Below are positions 1-8,138 of a stretch of 64,000 nt of DNA, piece by piece (the first letter of the stretch is position 1; every line of letters begins with the position of its first letter). A program made the position numbers and the translations under genes. The notes under the pieces are model-generated. The model had not been told where the DNA came from. It saw nothing but the letters and a program-made list of their open reading frames with translations, and made no database searches. This stretch comes from Planctomycetota bacterium. Its GTDB lineage: Bacteria > Planctomycetota > UBA1135 > GCA-002686595. The stretch is taken from contig JAEUIA010000075.1 in NCBI GenBank assembly GCA_016795245.1, forward strand, positions 62,001 through 126,000, in the 5' to 3' direction.

Positions 1-560
1 AGTCAGCTGTAGCGCGGCCGTTGACTCCGTCTGAAGAGCGTGTTCTGACGCAGATGCTGTCTCGTGTCACAGCACTGGTCACCACTTCGCTCGGCGTCGA
101 AGCCAAGAACTTCCGCGTGATGCGCGAGAAGAAGGAACTGATCCTCGCTGACGACGGCACGGCCTTCGACCCGCAGCGCATCGGCGTGCACCTCGCGCTC
201 GAGGGCGCGGCCGGCGAAAGCACTTTGCGCATCTACGTCCCCGGCGTGAAGGCGCCCGAGACGGCGAACGGCTCCGCAACAGCCAAGGACACGAAGAAGA
301 ACAGCATGTCGTCGCAGATGGCGAGCGTCGACGTCGATCTGTGTGCCGAGTTGGGCACCGTCATCATTCCACTGCAGGAGCTGATGAATCTCGAAGTCGG
401 CGATGTGGTCGTGTTGGAGACCAAGGTCGGCGACATGGTTGCGATCACCGCCGAAGGCGAGGTGCGAGCCCGGGGCGACCTGGGACGCCACGACAACAAG
501 CTCGCCGTCCGACTGCGCACATTGGAACGAATCGGCTCGAAATCCGGGATTGAGAAGTGA
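1..560 (+). CDS. fliM: Flagellar motor switch protein FliM, C-terminal part (5' end outside window)
   Basis: The frame is open to the window edge, so this is the last 185 residues of a protein that is normally about 330 long. The visible part begins with a segment like the FliM middle-to-C-terminal linker (ARPLTPSEERVL) and ends in a SpoA/FliN-type C-ring domain (about the last 70 residues, VDVDLCAELG to LAVRLRTLE). FliM forms the middle of the switch complex, where CheY-P binding to its N terminus (not visible) reverses rotation. A TTG at base 21 could be mistaken for a start, but coding-like sequence continues upstream of it. The stop lies one base before the fliN start, so the two genes are one transcription unit. 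Confidence 0.85.
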   Translation, partial: SAVARPLTPSEERVLTQMLSRVTALVTTSLGVEAKNFRVMREKKELILADDGTAFDPQRIGVHLALEGAAGESTLRIYVPGVKAPETANGSATAKDTKKNSMSSQMASVDVDLCAELGTVIIPLQELMNLEVGDVVVLETKVGDMVAITAEGEVRARGDLGRHDNKLAVRLRTLERIGSKSGIEK

Positions 561-561
561 C

Positions 562-903
562 ATGAGCGAGACATCCGTGAATCCGCGATCAAACAGCGAC
601 ACCAAAGCCGTCCCCCTTCAGGCCCAAGATCTGCCTGCCCTGAATCCGACCAAGGCGCAGGGCGAAGCGATCGGGCTCGACCACCTCATGGACGTGACCG
701 TTCCGTTGACGGTGGAGCTCGGACGCACGCGCATCTCCATCGCCGGTCTGTCGCAGTTCGCACCCGGATCGCTGGTCACGCTCGAGCGCGAGGCGCACGA
801 ACCCGTCGATGTGCTCGTCAACGGCAAGCTCGTGGCGAAGGGCGAGGTCGTCACGATCGGATCACGCTACGGCGTGCGAATCACCAGCATGATCTCGGGC
901 TGA
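562..903 (+). CDS. fliN: Flagellar motor switch protein FliN
   Basis: A 113-residue protein whose last about 75 residues are a SpoA domain (LDHLMDVTVPLTVELGRT, then a VLVNGKLVAKGEV stretch typical of FliN). The first 38 residues are a polar, low-complexity lead. FliN forms the base of the cytoplasmic C-ring with FliM and FliG. The ATG follows the fliM stop after one base (TGACATG), which indicates translational coupling. The family is normally 100-140 residues, so the gene looks complete. A strong hairpin terminator follows 19 bases after the stop. Confidence 0.9.
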   Translation: MSETSVNPRSNSDTKAVPLQAQDLPALNPTKAQGEAIGLDHLMDVTVPLTVELGRTRISIAGLSQFAPGSLVTLEREAHEPVDVLVNGKLVAKGEVVTIGSRYGVRITSMISG

Positions 904-921
904 ACGAGCGCACTCTTGCGC

Positions 922-960
922 ACGAGGCCGGGCTCGCAACGCGAACCCGGCCTCGTTTGT
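922..960 (+). terminator. Intrinsic terminator after fliN
   Basis: ACGAGGCCGGG at 922-932 pairs perfectly with CCCGGCCTCGT at 946-956. Inside it is a C/A mismatch, then TCGC/GCGA and a 3-base loop AAC. A TTTGT tail follows on the plus strand, which orients it for the fliMN transcript. It also lies just beyond the stop of the minus-strand gene ending at 983. Confidence 0.8.
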
Positions 961-982
961 CATCCAGGGACCAAGGTCCGTC

Positions 983-3184
983 TTAGGGCACCCAAGTCAC
1001 GCTCACGCCGTTCGTCAGGTTGTTGGTCGCCGGAGCGCAGAACAACGCGGCATCGCGATACCAGAGCTGGTAGTGACGCGTATCGCCCGCAGAGGTACCG
1101 CCGGCGATGTGGATCGCCGGGTGCACGCCCGAGGGGAACATCGACATGTTGCCCGACGCGAACACCACGCCCAGTCGCACGATGCCGACCGCGGCGCACA
1201 GCTTTCCGTCACCGAGCACGACACCGGCGGGTGCGATGCCCGAAGACTGGAAGTAGAGGCCCGGGCCGTTCAGCAGGTTCGAGCCGCCGAGCAGGAAGTT
1301 GTCGTTCGCGATGCTCGCGCGGCCGCTGCAGCGCAGGGCGCCGCCGATCAACAGCGAGTTCAAGCAACCCTTGTCGTCGCCGACGATGCTGTGGTTGGCG
1401 CACGGGCAGGCCGTACCGGTCCCGTCGCCCTGACAGATGATGACGCACTGCGGCGGCGCCGGCTGCGTCGGCGGAATCACGACGTGCGTGTGGTTCGGCG
1501 CCATGTGCGGGATCGTCACACGCCGCGCGGACACGCCCGGGATGATGCAGTCCGCACTCTGCTTCACAACACCCGGGAAGAAGTTCGAAGTCGCCGGGAA
1601 TGGCACGAGCGGCGATCCCGGATTGGCGTCGTGGTCGACGAGACCACCCGGCGTGTGAGGCACGCCGATGCCGCCCTCGTCATAGCTCCACGGCGCCTGC
1701 GAGACGTTGAGGATGACCGGCGGAGCCGGATCGATGTTCACGTTGGGCTGCCCGCCGGTTCCACTCACACGATTGAACGCGGCGCGGGTGATCACGGGCA
1801 GCTGAGAATCGAATACACCGCCACTGACCGAAGTGCGGGTGATGGACATCTGGCCCGGCGGCGACGGCTGGAGCGTCGACGCGGCGAATCGCACGTCGTA
1901 GAGCGTCGGGTTCGTACCGCCGTTGAAAGTCACCACGATCGGATTCGTGCTGACGAGGTCGAGTGCGACGAGTTCGATCGGGATGGTGGTCGTACCCGGA
2001 CAGCCCGGCAACACGGCGTCGAGGGGTCGCCGCACGATCGTGTCGACGCCACCGGGCAGGCCCGTGCCAACGAGCGGCGAGCCGCCCAGGCTGACGACGC
2101 CGCCGAACGGATCCGATCCCGGTCCGAAGAAGCCCGGAGGCAGGGGCGTGGGACCGAAGTCCGCGCTGCTCTGCCCCGCGGGGCTGACGAAGATATCCGA
2201 GCCCGCCAGGACTGTGTCGGTCTGGCTCAAGGAGAAGCAGATCCAGACGATCTCGTGGGGCGTCGAGCGCGAAATCAGAACTGGAGTAGTGGTCGTCCCA
2301 TCGCTGATCGAGACATTCAAGGCAGTCAGAGCGGCCGAAGTATCGTTGTTCGCGACGCAGTTCGGGAAATCGAGCAGGTTCTCGATCGGAAGGCCTTCGT
2401 CCGCGGGCGAGACCTGGTTGTTGGCCAGGTTGTACGTCGAGAGCGCGATGTAGTACGTGCCCGGCCCGTACGTTCGAACCAGATTCGACTGATTGCTCGT
2501 GCCAAACTGGTCATTGCCGGCCGTGGAGATCGCGTTGAAGTTGCTGTCGTAGACCCAGAAGTCCGTGTCGGTCGTGTGTCCTTGTCCTACCGTCGTGATC
2601 GTGATGGGTCCGGCTATGAAGGGTCCTACGACGGTCGGCGTGATCGTCGACGTGCTCAGGGTCGATGTGTATGCCGCGGTCGTCGTTGCGGTACCTGTGA
2701 CGCGGTAGTAGATCTCGTCTTGCTTGCCGAACCCGTACCAGGTGTTGGTCCGCGGCGGCACGGTGAGCGTGCTGCTGGTCTGCATCGAGACATCGGCTGT
2801 CCCGGCCGTTCCTCCCACGCCAGTAGTACCCAACTGATTCAATCCGCGGATCGAGCCCACGTGACCGACAGTCGAGGACGTGATGGTCAACGTGTGACGA
2901 TAGATCCCGAGCGGCAACGCTGCGGTGCGAACACGGAAGTTGTCGCCAGTCGTGGCGAGCGTACTGCCCGCGGTGGTGAGAGAACCGGTGGTGATGCCCG
3001 TGATCGTGTCGCCCGCCGTCATCACGCCGACAGACGTAGCCTCGGACTTGTTCGAGTTGGGCTCGACCTCGGGGAAGTTCGTCTGCGCCGAAGCGAGCGA
3101 GGCGAGGAAGAGAATGGAAAGCGCCGACGCGAGTGAGCGGATCGCAGGCGAAGCACGCAGAGTCAGGTGCGCAGTGGTGGCCAT
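983..3184 (-). CDS. Secreted protein with PPC-like start and conserved Cys-bearing C-terminal domain
   Basis: A protein of 733 residues. The start at 3184 gives a clean signal peptide (hydrophobic core about residues 16-31, cut likely after ASA at 33); the longer frame to 3247 would add 21 non-signal residues. After the cut, EVEPNSNKSEA resembles the opening of pre-peptidase C-terminal (PPC) domains. The middle is Thr/Ser/Gly-rich and beta-like with no recognised catalytic motif. The last about 150 residues carry the shared terminal domain seen three more times in this window (GDGTGTACPCANH, RLGVVF, a WYRD motif, and an end at TWVP). Role unknown; probably exported or cell-surface. No partner gene is evident. 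Confidence 0.75.
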   Translation of the reverse strand: MATTAHLTLRASPAIRSLASALSILFLASLASAQTNFPEVEPNSNKSEATSVGVMTAGDTITGITTGSLTTAGSTLATTGDNFRVRTAALPLGIYRHTLTITSSTVGHVGSIRGLNQLGTTGVGGTAGTADVSMQTSSTLTVPPRTNTWYGFGKQDEIYYRVTGTATTTAAYTSTLSTSTITPTVVGPFIAGPITITTVGQGHTTDTDFWVYDSNFNAISTAGNDQFGTSNQSNLVRTYGPGTYYIALSTYNLANNQVSPADEGLPIENLLDFPNCVANNDTSAALTALNVSISDGTTTTPVLISRSTPHEIVWICFSLSQTDTVLAGSDIFVSPAGQSSADFGPTPLPPGFFGPGSDPFGGVVSLGGSPLVGTGLPGGVDTIVRRPLDAVLPGCPGTTTIPIELVALDLVSTNPIVVTFNGGTNPTLYDVRFAASTLQPSPPGQMSITRTSVSGGVFDSQLPVITRAAFNRVSGTGGQPNVNIDPAPPVILNVSQAPWSYDEGGIGVPHTPGGLVDHDANPGSPLVPFPATSNFFPGVVKQSADCIIPGVSARRVTIPHMAPNHTHVVIPPTQPAPPQCVIICQGDGTGTACPCANHSIVGDDKGCLNSLLIGGALRCSGRASIANDNFLLGGSNLLNGPGLYFQSSGIAPAGVVLGDGKLCAAVGIVRLGVVFASGNMSMFPSGVHPAIHIAGGTSAGDTRHYQLWYRDAALFCAPATNNLTNGVSVTWVP

Positions 3185-3606
3185 GTGGGAAGCCCTCGTT
3201 CTACTTTTCCAAGGAATCTGGCACGCCCGGCACTGGCAGGAGCCCATTCCGATCGCTCACGCGTACTGACCACGCGCGCGAGCGGAAAACCTCTCGAGGT
3301 GCAGCGACTCCGCACCTCGTCCGAGCGTCAAGCCCAGGGTCGACCCCCTCGCGCATCCTGTCAAGATATTCGGATGATGAAATCCGCTGTCTGTCTTGGA
3401 GCGGTGCGCGCCCGGCGATCTGAGCTCCTGAACCTACGTTCTGGACCGAGCATTCTCCATCCGCGCGCCCGCAGCACCGCGGGCCAGTGCACAGTGCGGC
3501 CGGCCTGCTGGCCAATTCCGGATACGCGGATAGACAGATCTTGGTTCCTTCGCATACGGTCATTCAGGCCGACCGCCGCACTTCCCTCCGCTCCCGATCG
3601 GCCCTC
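3185..3606. other. Intergenic region between divergent genes (422 bases)
   Basis: Divergent promoter region for the secreted protein (minus) and the enediyne-like cassette (plus). A weak sigma-70-like pair, TAGACA at 3531-3536 and TACGGT at 3555-3560 with an 18-base spacer, could serve the cassette. I see no convincing gene, RNA or repeat here. Open frames crossing it are shadow-like. Confidence 0.35.
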
Positions 3607-4563
3607 ATGTCTGGTCCGATTCGCTGGCTTCTGCGACGCGTGCTGACACTGCCTCCCGACGAGGCCAGTGGCGCCGAGCGCGGATTCGCGGAGTGCGCGC
3701 CCGAGTTGCGTCTGCGCCTGGATGGGATCGGCCGAACCGTGGTCGAAGGTCATCACGCCGCGCTTGCGGCCCGCGACCCGGACGAACTCGCGGAAACGCT
3801 CGAGCGCGTGAGTCGCGAGCAACGCGGATTCGCTTTCGAGGGTGCGGCGATGGGGCTCGCACTGATGGACTGGATGACCTGTCGCGGGCTGCGTCGGTGG
3901 CGCGCGTTCCGGGAGCGACATGCGCTGCAGCATGACTACATGATCCACGTCGGTGCCGGACTCGCGTGTGCGCGACTGCGGCGCGGGCTGGAGTTGCCGC
4001 TCGGCGAGGCGGATCCCTTGCTCGGTGCGCTCGTCGCGGACGGCTATGGATTCCACGACGGGTTCTTCGCTGCGGAGGCGACGCTAAAGGCTGCACGCGC
4101 ACCGCAGCGAGTCATGGGCGCAGCGGCGCGCGCTTACGACTGCGGACTCGGACGGAGTCTGTGGTTCGTGCGCTCGGCCTCACCCGACGGCATCGCGGCG
4201 ACGATCACGCGGCTTGCGCCAGCACGACAGCGCGACTTGTGGAGCGGCGTCGGCCTGGCTTGCGCGTACGCCGGCGGGCTGGAGCATGGAGACATCGCGC
4301 GCTTGAAGCAGCTTGCGGGCCCGCATGCTCCCGATCTGGCGCAGGGCGCCGCTTTCGCCGCCGAGGCGCGCGTGCGTGCAAACACCGCTCCCGAGCACAC
4401 GCGATCGGCCTGTGAAGTGCTCTGCGGCTGCGATGAAGTCGCGGCTGCTGCGGCCGCCCGAGCAGCGCGCGAAGACCTGCCTGCAGCCACGGACGGGAGC
4501 GCCTTCATCGAATGGCGCGTGCGACTGCGCGAGCACTTTGTGCCAGAGGTTGTGGCTTCGTGA
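3607..4563 (+). CDS. DUF1702 / UNBL-family protein of enediyne-type cassettes
   Basis: A 318-residue protein of the DUF1702 family, known as UNBL in enediyne polyketide clusters. It is recognised by the N-terminal RRVLTLPP...RGF pattern and a later GYGFHDGFF segment typical of the family. No signal peptide is obvious; the family's biochemistry is unsettled. The ATG at 3607 is preferred over an upstream ATG at 3487 because the family starts with a short basic stretch (here IRWLLRRVL) and the added 40 residues look non-coding. The end overlaps the next gene's GTG by four bases (GTGA). It stands first in a run with UNBV, UNBU and TEBC homologues, which strongly supports the family call. No polyketide synthase lies next to it. 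Confidence 0.8.
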   Translation: MSGPIRWLLRRVLTLPPDEASGAERGFAECAPELRLRLDGIGRTVVEGHHAALAARDPDELAETLERVSREQRGFAFEGAAMGLALMDWMTCRGLRRWRAFRERHALQHDYMIHVGAGLACARLRRGLELPLGEADPLLGALVADGYGFHDGFFAAEATLKAARAPQRVMGAAARAYDCGLGRSLWFVRSASPDGIAATITRLAPARQRDLWSGVGLACAYAGGLEHGDIARLKQLAGPHAPDLAQGAAFAAEARVRANTAPEHTRSACEVLCGCDEVAAAAAARAAREDLPAATDGSAFIEWRVRLREHFVPEVVAS

Positions 4564-6536
4564 ATACTGCACCCTCGTACCTGCGACGTCACGCCCGTCG
4601 GTTCGCGGCGATCTTGATCGTCGTCCCGCTGTACGCGCTGGCGCGACTGCCGACGGCCTCGGATTCGGAGCTGAACGCGATCGCCGCACGCTTCGCGTTC
4701 GAACGGCATGAATTACCTCTGACGTCGGAGACGCCGCCGCGCACGACGCGCCCGGTGCACCCGGAACTGGATCGCATCGCGGGTTGGATCAACACGCTCG
4801 GCGCGGGCGCGGCGATGTGTGATCTCGACGGCAACGGATTGTCGGACGACATCGTGATCTCCGATCCGCGCACCGACGAAGTCTACGTGCAGCCGGCGCC
4901 GACCAGCGGCGCGCGCTATGCCGCGTTCGCGTTGAACACACGCGGCTTGGACTACGACCACAGCACGACAGCGCCGATGGGGTGCGTGCCGTGCGACATG
5001 AACGAGGACGGCTTGCTCGACATCCTCGTGTACTACTGGGGCCGGCCGCCGCTGGCATGGTTGCGTCGCGCGGACGTCGAAGGCAGGCTTGCTTCCAACT
5101 CGTTCGTCGCGCGCGAAATCGCTCCTGCCGCGGAGCGTTGGTTCACGAACGGAGCCACATTTGCCGACGTCGACGGCGACGGACACGTAGATCTGATCAC
5201 CGGCAACTACTTCGCCGACGGCGAACGCATTCTCGACGCACGCGCCACGGATCATCCGCACATGCAGGCGTCCATGTCGCGGGCGCTGAACGGCGGGAAA
5301 AACCGCCTGTTTTTGTGGAAGAGCGCGCGCGCCGGCGCTGAGCCCGATGTGCACTTCGAAGACGCGAGCGCAGCCTTCAGTGACGAAGTTCAGCACGCCT
5401 GGACGTTGGGCGTGGGCGCCGCGGACATCGATGGCGACCTCCTGCCGGAGATCTATTTCGCCAACGACTTCGGCCACGATCGCTTCCTGCACAACCGCTC
5501 GCGCCCGGGCGCTCCGCAGTTCGCGCTGATGGAGGGACGCCGAACGTTCACCATGCCGAGCTCGAAAGTGCTTGGACGGGACTCGTTCAAGGGCATGGGC
5601 ATCGATTTTGCCGACGTCAACGGCGACGGCATCTTCGACATGTACATCAGCAACATCACGACCGAATTCGGGCTCGAAGAGAGCCAGTTCCTCTTCGTCA
5701 GCACCGGTCACAGCGAACTCATGCGCGACGGTGTGGCGCCGTACGAAGACCGGAGCGAGGAATTGGGCTTGTCGCGCAGCGGGTGGGCCTGGGATTCGAA
5801 GCTCGACGACTTCGACAACGACGGCGTGCTCGAAGCTCAACAAGCGCTGGGGTTCCTGGCGGGCAGGGTCAATCGTTGGCCGGAGCTGCACGAGATCGCG
5901 ATGTGCGCCGATCCGTTGCTGTCAGCTCCGCTGCGCTGGCATCGCTTCGCGGCGGGCGACGACCTGTCGGGCCACGACATCAATCCGTTCTTCGTGCGCA
6001 GCTCCACGGGTCGTTTTTACGACATCGCGGCGCGCATCGGCCTCACGGAGCGCGAAGTGCGACGCGGGATCGCTCCGGCGGATGTCGATGGCGACGGCGA
6101 TCTCGATTTCGTCGTGGCCAACCAGTGGTGTCCTTCGGCGCTGTACGTGAACACTTCTCCGGGTGCGGGCGCGGCACTGAGCCTGCGCTTGCTCATTCCG
6201 ATCGCTCAACGACGCGGAGAAGCGACGGTCGTGCATACCGGCGGCGGCCCCGTTGCAGTTGCGGCGCGTGCGGCGATCGGTGCCACCGTGAAGCTGGAAC
6301 GAGCGACGTTTGAGAATGACCACCGCGCGCGCGTCTCCCAGGTCGACGGAGGCAATGGACACTCCGGAGTGCGCGGACACGAGGTTCACTTTGGACTGGG
6401 TCATGCGCGCGCGGATTCCATCCACGTCGTGACCATCGCGTGGCGCGACGCATTCGGCGGCGTGCACACACAGCGCTTCGAATTGAACCCGGGTCGCACG
6501 ACGATCTACTTGGGTGCGGAGGAGGCGAGTCGATGA
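4560..6536 (+). CDS. UNBV-like FG-GAP/ASPIC protein of enediyne-type cassettes
   Basis: A 658-residue protein. A basic N-terminus and one hydrophobic segment (about residues 14-30) indicate export or membrane anchoring. Seven Asp-rich FG-GAP/VCBS calcium-loop motifs follow (DLDGNGLSD, DMNEDGLLD, DVDGDGHVD, DIDGDLLPE, DVNGDGIFD, DFDNDGVLE, DVDGDGDLD), suggesting a beta-propeller. The C-terminus has the ASPIC/UnbV pattern (EVHFGLGHA...). UNBV is one of five families conserved in enediyne warhead cassettes; its role is unknown. The GTG at 4560 overlaps the previous stop, with AGAGG ten bases upstream. The next gene overlaps its stop as ATGA. FG-GAP/ASPIC proteins are common in planctomycetes, so the specific UNBV reading rests partly on neighbours. 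Confidence 0.8.
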   Translation: MNTAPSYLRRHARRFAAILIVVPLYALARLPTASDSELNAIAARFAFERHELPLTSETPPRTTRPVHPELDRIAGWINTLGAGAAMCDLDGNGLSDDIVISDPRTDEVYVQPAPTSGARYAAFALNTRGLDYDHSTTAPMGCVPCDMNEDGLLDILVYYWGRPPLAWLRRADVEGRLASNSFVAREIAPAAERWFTNGATFADVDGDGHVDLITGNYFADGERILDARATDHPHMQASMSRALNGGKNRLFLWKSARAGAEPDVHFEDASAAFSDEVQHAWTLGVGAADIDGDLLPEIYFANDFGHDRFLHNRSRPGAPQFALMEGRRTFTMPSSKVLGRDSFKGMGIDFADVNGDGIFDMYISNITTEFGLEESQFLFVSTGHSELMRDGVAPYEDRSEELGLSRSGWAWDSKLDDFDNDGVLEAQQALGFLAGRVNRWPELHEIAMCADPLLSAPLRWHRFAAGDDLSGHDINPFFVRSSTGRFYDIAARIGLTEREVRRGIAPADVDGDGDLDFVVANQWCPSALYVNTSPGAGAALSLRLLIPIAQRRGEATVVHTGGGPVAVAARAAIGATVKLERATFENDHRARVSQVDGGNGHSGVRGHEVHFGLGHARADSIHVVTIAWRDAFGGVHTQRFELNPGRTTIYLGAEEASR

Positions 6537-7534
6537 ACGCGCCTCCGATCCTCGAACGCTGGTACCGCGTCGATCGTCTGAGCGGGCTGCGCCGGTTCGC
6601 AGTCGCGATCACCGTCCTCAACGTGGCCGGCTACCTGTTTCTGGGTTTCGAGGCCTCGTACGCGCAACCTTTCGTCGGCGTGCTCACGGCCTACGCGGTC
6701 GAGTTGGCGCTGGAGTTCATCGATGCGCGGGCGAACAGGCGCCCGCTGCGATTCGCAGGCGGTGTGCGCGCGTTCGTCGACTTCTTGCTGCCGGCGCACA
6801 TCAGCGGCGTCGCCGTTTCGATGCTCCTGTACTCGAATCAGAGCCTGGCGCCGATCGCCTTCGCCGCCGCAGTCGCCATCGCGTCGAAATCGTTCTTGCG
6901 CGCGCGCGTGAACGGCCACGACCGCCACATCTTCAATCCGTCGAACTTCGGCATCGCCTGCACCTTGCTGTGTTTCCACTGGGTAGGCATCGCGCCGCCC
7001 TACATGTTCACCGAGAACCTGGAGACCACCGGCGACGTCGTGTTTCCGTGTGTCATCATCGTTCTTGGGACGTTCCTCAACGCCCGTTTCACCAAGCGGC
7101 TGCCGTTGATCGCGGCATGGGTCTCGGTGTTCGCGTTACAGGGCGTTGTGCGCCACCTGACGCTGGACCAACCGCTCGTGTCGACGTTCATGCCGATGTC
7201 CGGCATCGCCTTCCTGCTCTTCACGTTCTACATGGTCACCGACCCACCGACGACACCGTCGACGGTGCGCGGACAGATCCTGTTCGGTGCTTCCGTCGCA
7301 CTCGCGTACGGAGCGTTGATGGTCATGCACGTCGTGTTCGGGTTGTTCTTCGCGTTGGCACTCACCAGTACGGCGAGGGCGGCCTGGCTCTGGCTCGCCG
7401 TCGGACAGAGCGCACGCACGGCGGAGCACGAGACGCTTTCGACACAGGCCGAGCTCGTCAGCGCGCCGCGCGCGCACGCTGCACGACACCCCGATCCGGC
7501 GTTTGCTGCCAAGCAAACCGTTCACAGGACTTGA
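6533..7534 (+). CDS. UNBU-like membrane protein (RnfD/NqrB family) of enediyne-type cassettes
   Basis: A 333-residue polytopic membrane protein with about eight to ten hydrophobic helices, similar to RnfD/NqrB subunits of ion-pumping electron-transfer complexes and to the enediyne cassette family UNBU. Typical features are HIFNPSNFGIA near residue 140 and FYMVTDPPTTP near residue 235, the region that binds covalent FMN in NqrB/RnfD; whether flavin is attached here cannot be told. Other Rnf/Nqr subunits are absent, which fits UNBU rather than a respiratory complex. The ATG overlaps the UNBV stop (ATGA) and has a strong GGAGGAGG seven bases upstream. Confidence 0.8.
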   Translation: MNAPPILERWYRVDRLSGLRRFAVAITVLNVAGYLFLGFEASYAQPFVGVLTAYAVELALEFIDARANRRPLRFAGGVRAFVDFLLPAHISGVAVSMLLYSNQSLAPIAFAAAVAIASKSFLRARVNGHDRHIFNPSNFGIACTLLCFHWVGIAPPYMFTENLETTGDVVFPCVIIVLGTFLNARFTKRLPLIAAWVSVFALQGVVRHLTLDQPLVSTFMPMSGIAFLLFTFYMVTDPPTTPSTVRGQILFGASVALAYGALMVMHVVFGLFFALALTSTARAAWLWLAVGQSARTAEHETLSTQAELVSAPRAHAARHPDPAFAAKQTVHRT

Positions 7535-7539
7535 CCCAC

Positions 7540-8049
7540 ATGGCTGCCTACGAGTTTCGTCACATCGTCGGGTTCGGAGAAACGAGTCTCGTCGGCAACG
7601 TCTACTTCTCGCACTACTTCGATTGGCAAGGACGCTGTCGCGAAGGCTTCTTGCGCGATCATTGCCCCGAGGTCCTGACGCTCCTGACGCAGCGCGAGAT
7701 CGCGTTCTTCACGCGTTCGGCACACTGCGACTTCGTCGGTGAGTGGGGCTTTCATGGCTTGGACGAGGTCCTGGTCCACATGCGCCTGTCCAGGTTTCGT
7801 GGCGGACGGATGAGTTTGGATTTCACGTACACGAATGCAGCGCGACCGGACGAGGTCGTTGCACGCGGCTCGCAAGATGTGTCGTGCAAGATCCAGCGCG
7901 ATGGACACTGGTATCCAGACCCGTTTCCGGTACCGATGGTCAAAGCCCTGCAGATCTACGCTGACACCCCGGAATTGCTGGCGGCACTCAAAGACGCGCT
8001 GGAATTCCACGACCAGCGCCTGGGACAGAGCGGCGCGAAAGAGGGTTAG
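7540..8049 (+). CDS. Enediyne-type acyl-carrier thioesterase (TEBC, CalE7/DynE7/SgcE10-like)
   Basis: A 169-residue hotdog-fold thioesterase. The N-terminal half closely matches enediyne thioesterases: YEFRHIVGFGETSLVGNVY followed by a WQGRCREGFLRDHCPEVL segment. In enediyne pathways this enzyme releases the nascent polyene from the iterative polyketide synthase, giving a heptaene after hydrolysis and decarboxylation. The family is about 140-150 residues; this one has a longer C-terminal tail. The gene begins five bases after the UNBU stop, the fourth member of the cassette in a row. A generic 4-hydroxybenzoyl-CoA thioesterase is the alternative, but motif and context favour the enediyne type. 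Confidence 0.85.
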   Translation: MAAYEFRHIVGFGETSLVGNVYFSHYFDWQGRCREGFLRDHCPEVLTLLTQREIAFFTRSAHCDFVGEWGFHGLDEVLVHMRLSRFRGGRMSLDFTYTNAARPDEVVARGSQDVSCKIQRDGHWYPDPFPVPMVKALQIYADTPELLAALKDALEFHDQRLGQSGAKEG

Positions 8050-8138
8050 CGCCCATCGAGCCCAGTGCGCCGACGGATGCACCGGACCGCGCGAGCCAGC
8101 GCGTCGAGACCTTCGTCGGGTCGTTCCATCGCAACGTC

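Noticed and set aside
1073..3136. Plus-strand open frame of 687 codons opposite the secreted protein at 983-3184
   Set aside because: Arg/Asp-rich translation typical of an antisense shadow in high-GC DNA; the minus-strand frame has a signal peptide and a shared domain.
3487..3606. Earlier ATG start for the DUF1702 gene
   Set aside because: The 40 added residues do not resemble family N-termini; the ATG at 3607 does.
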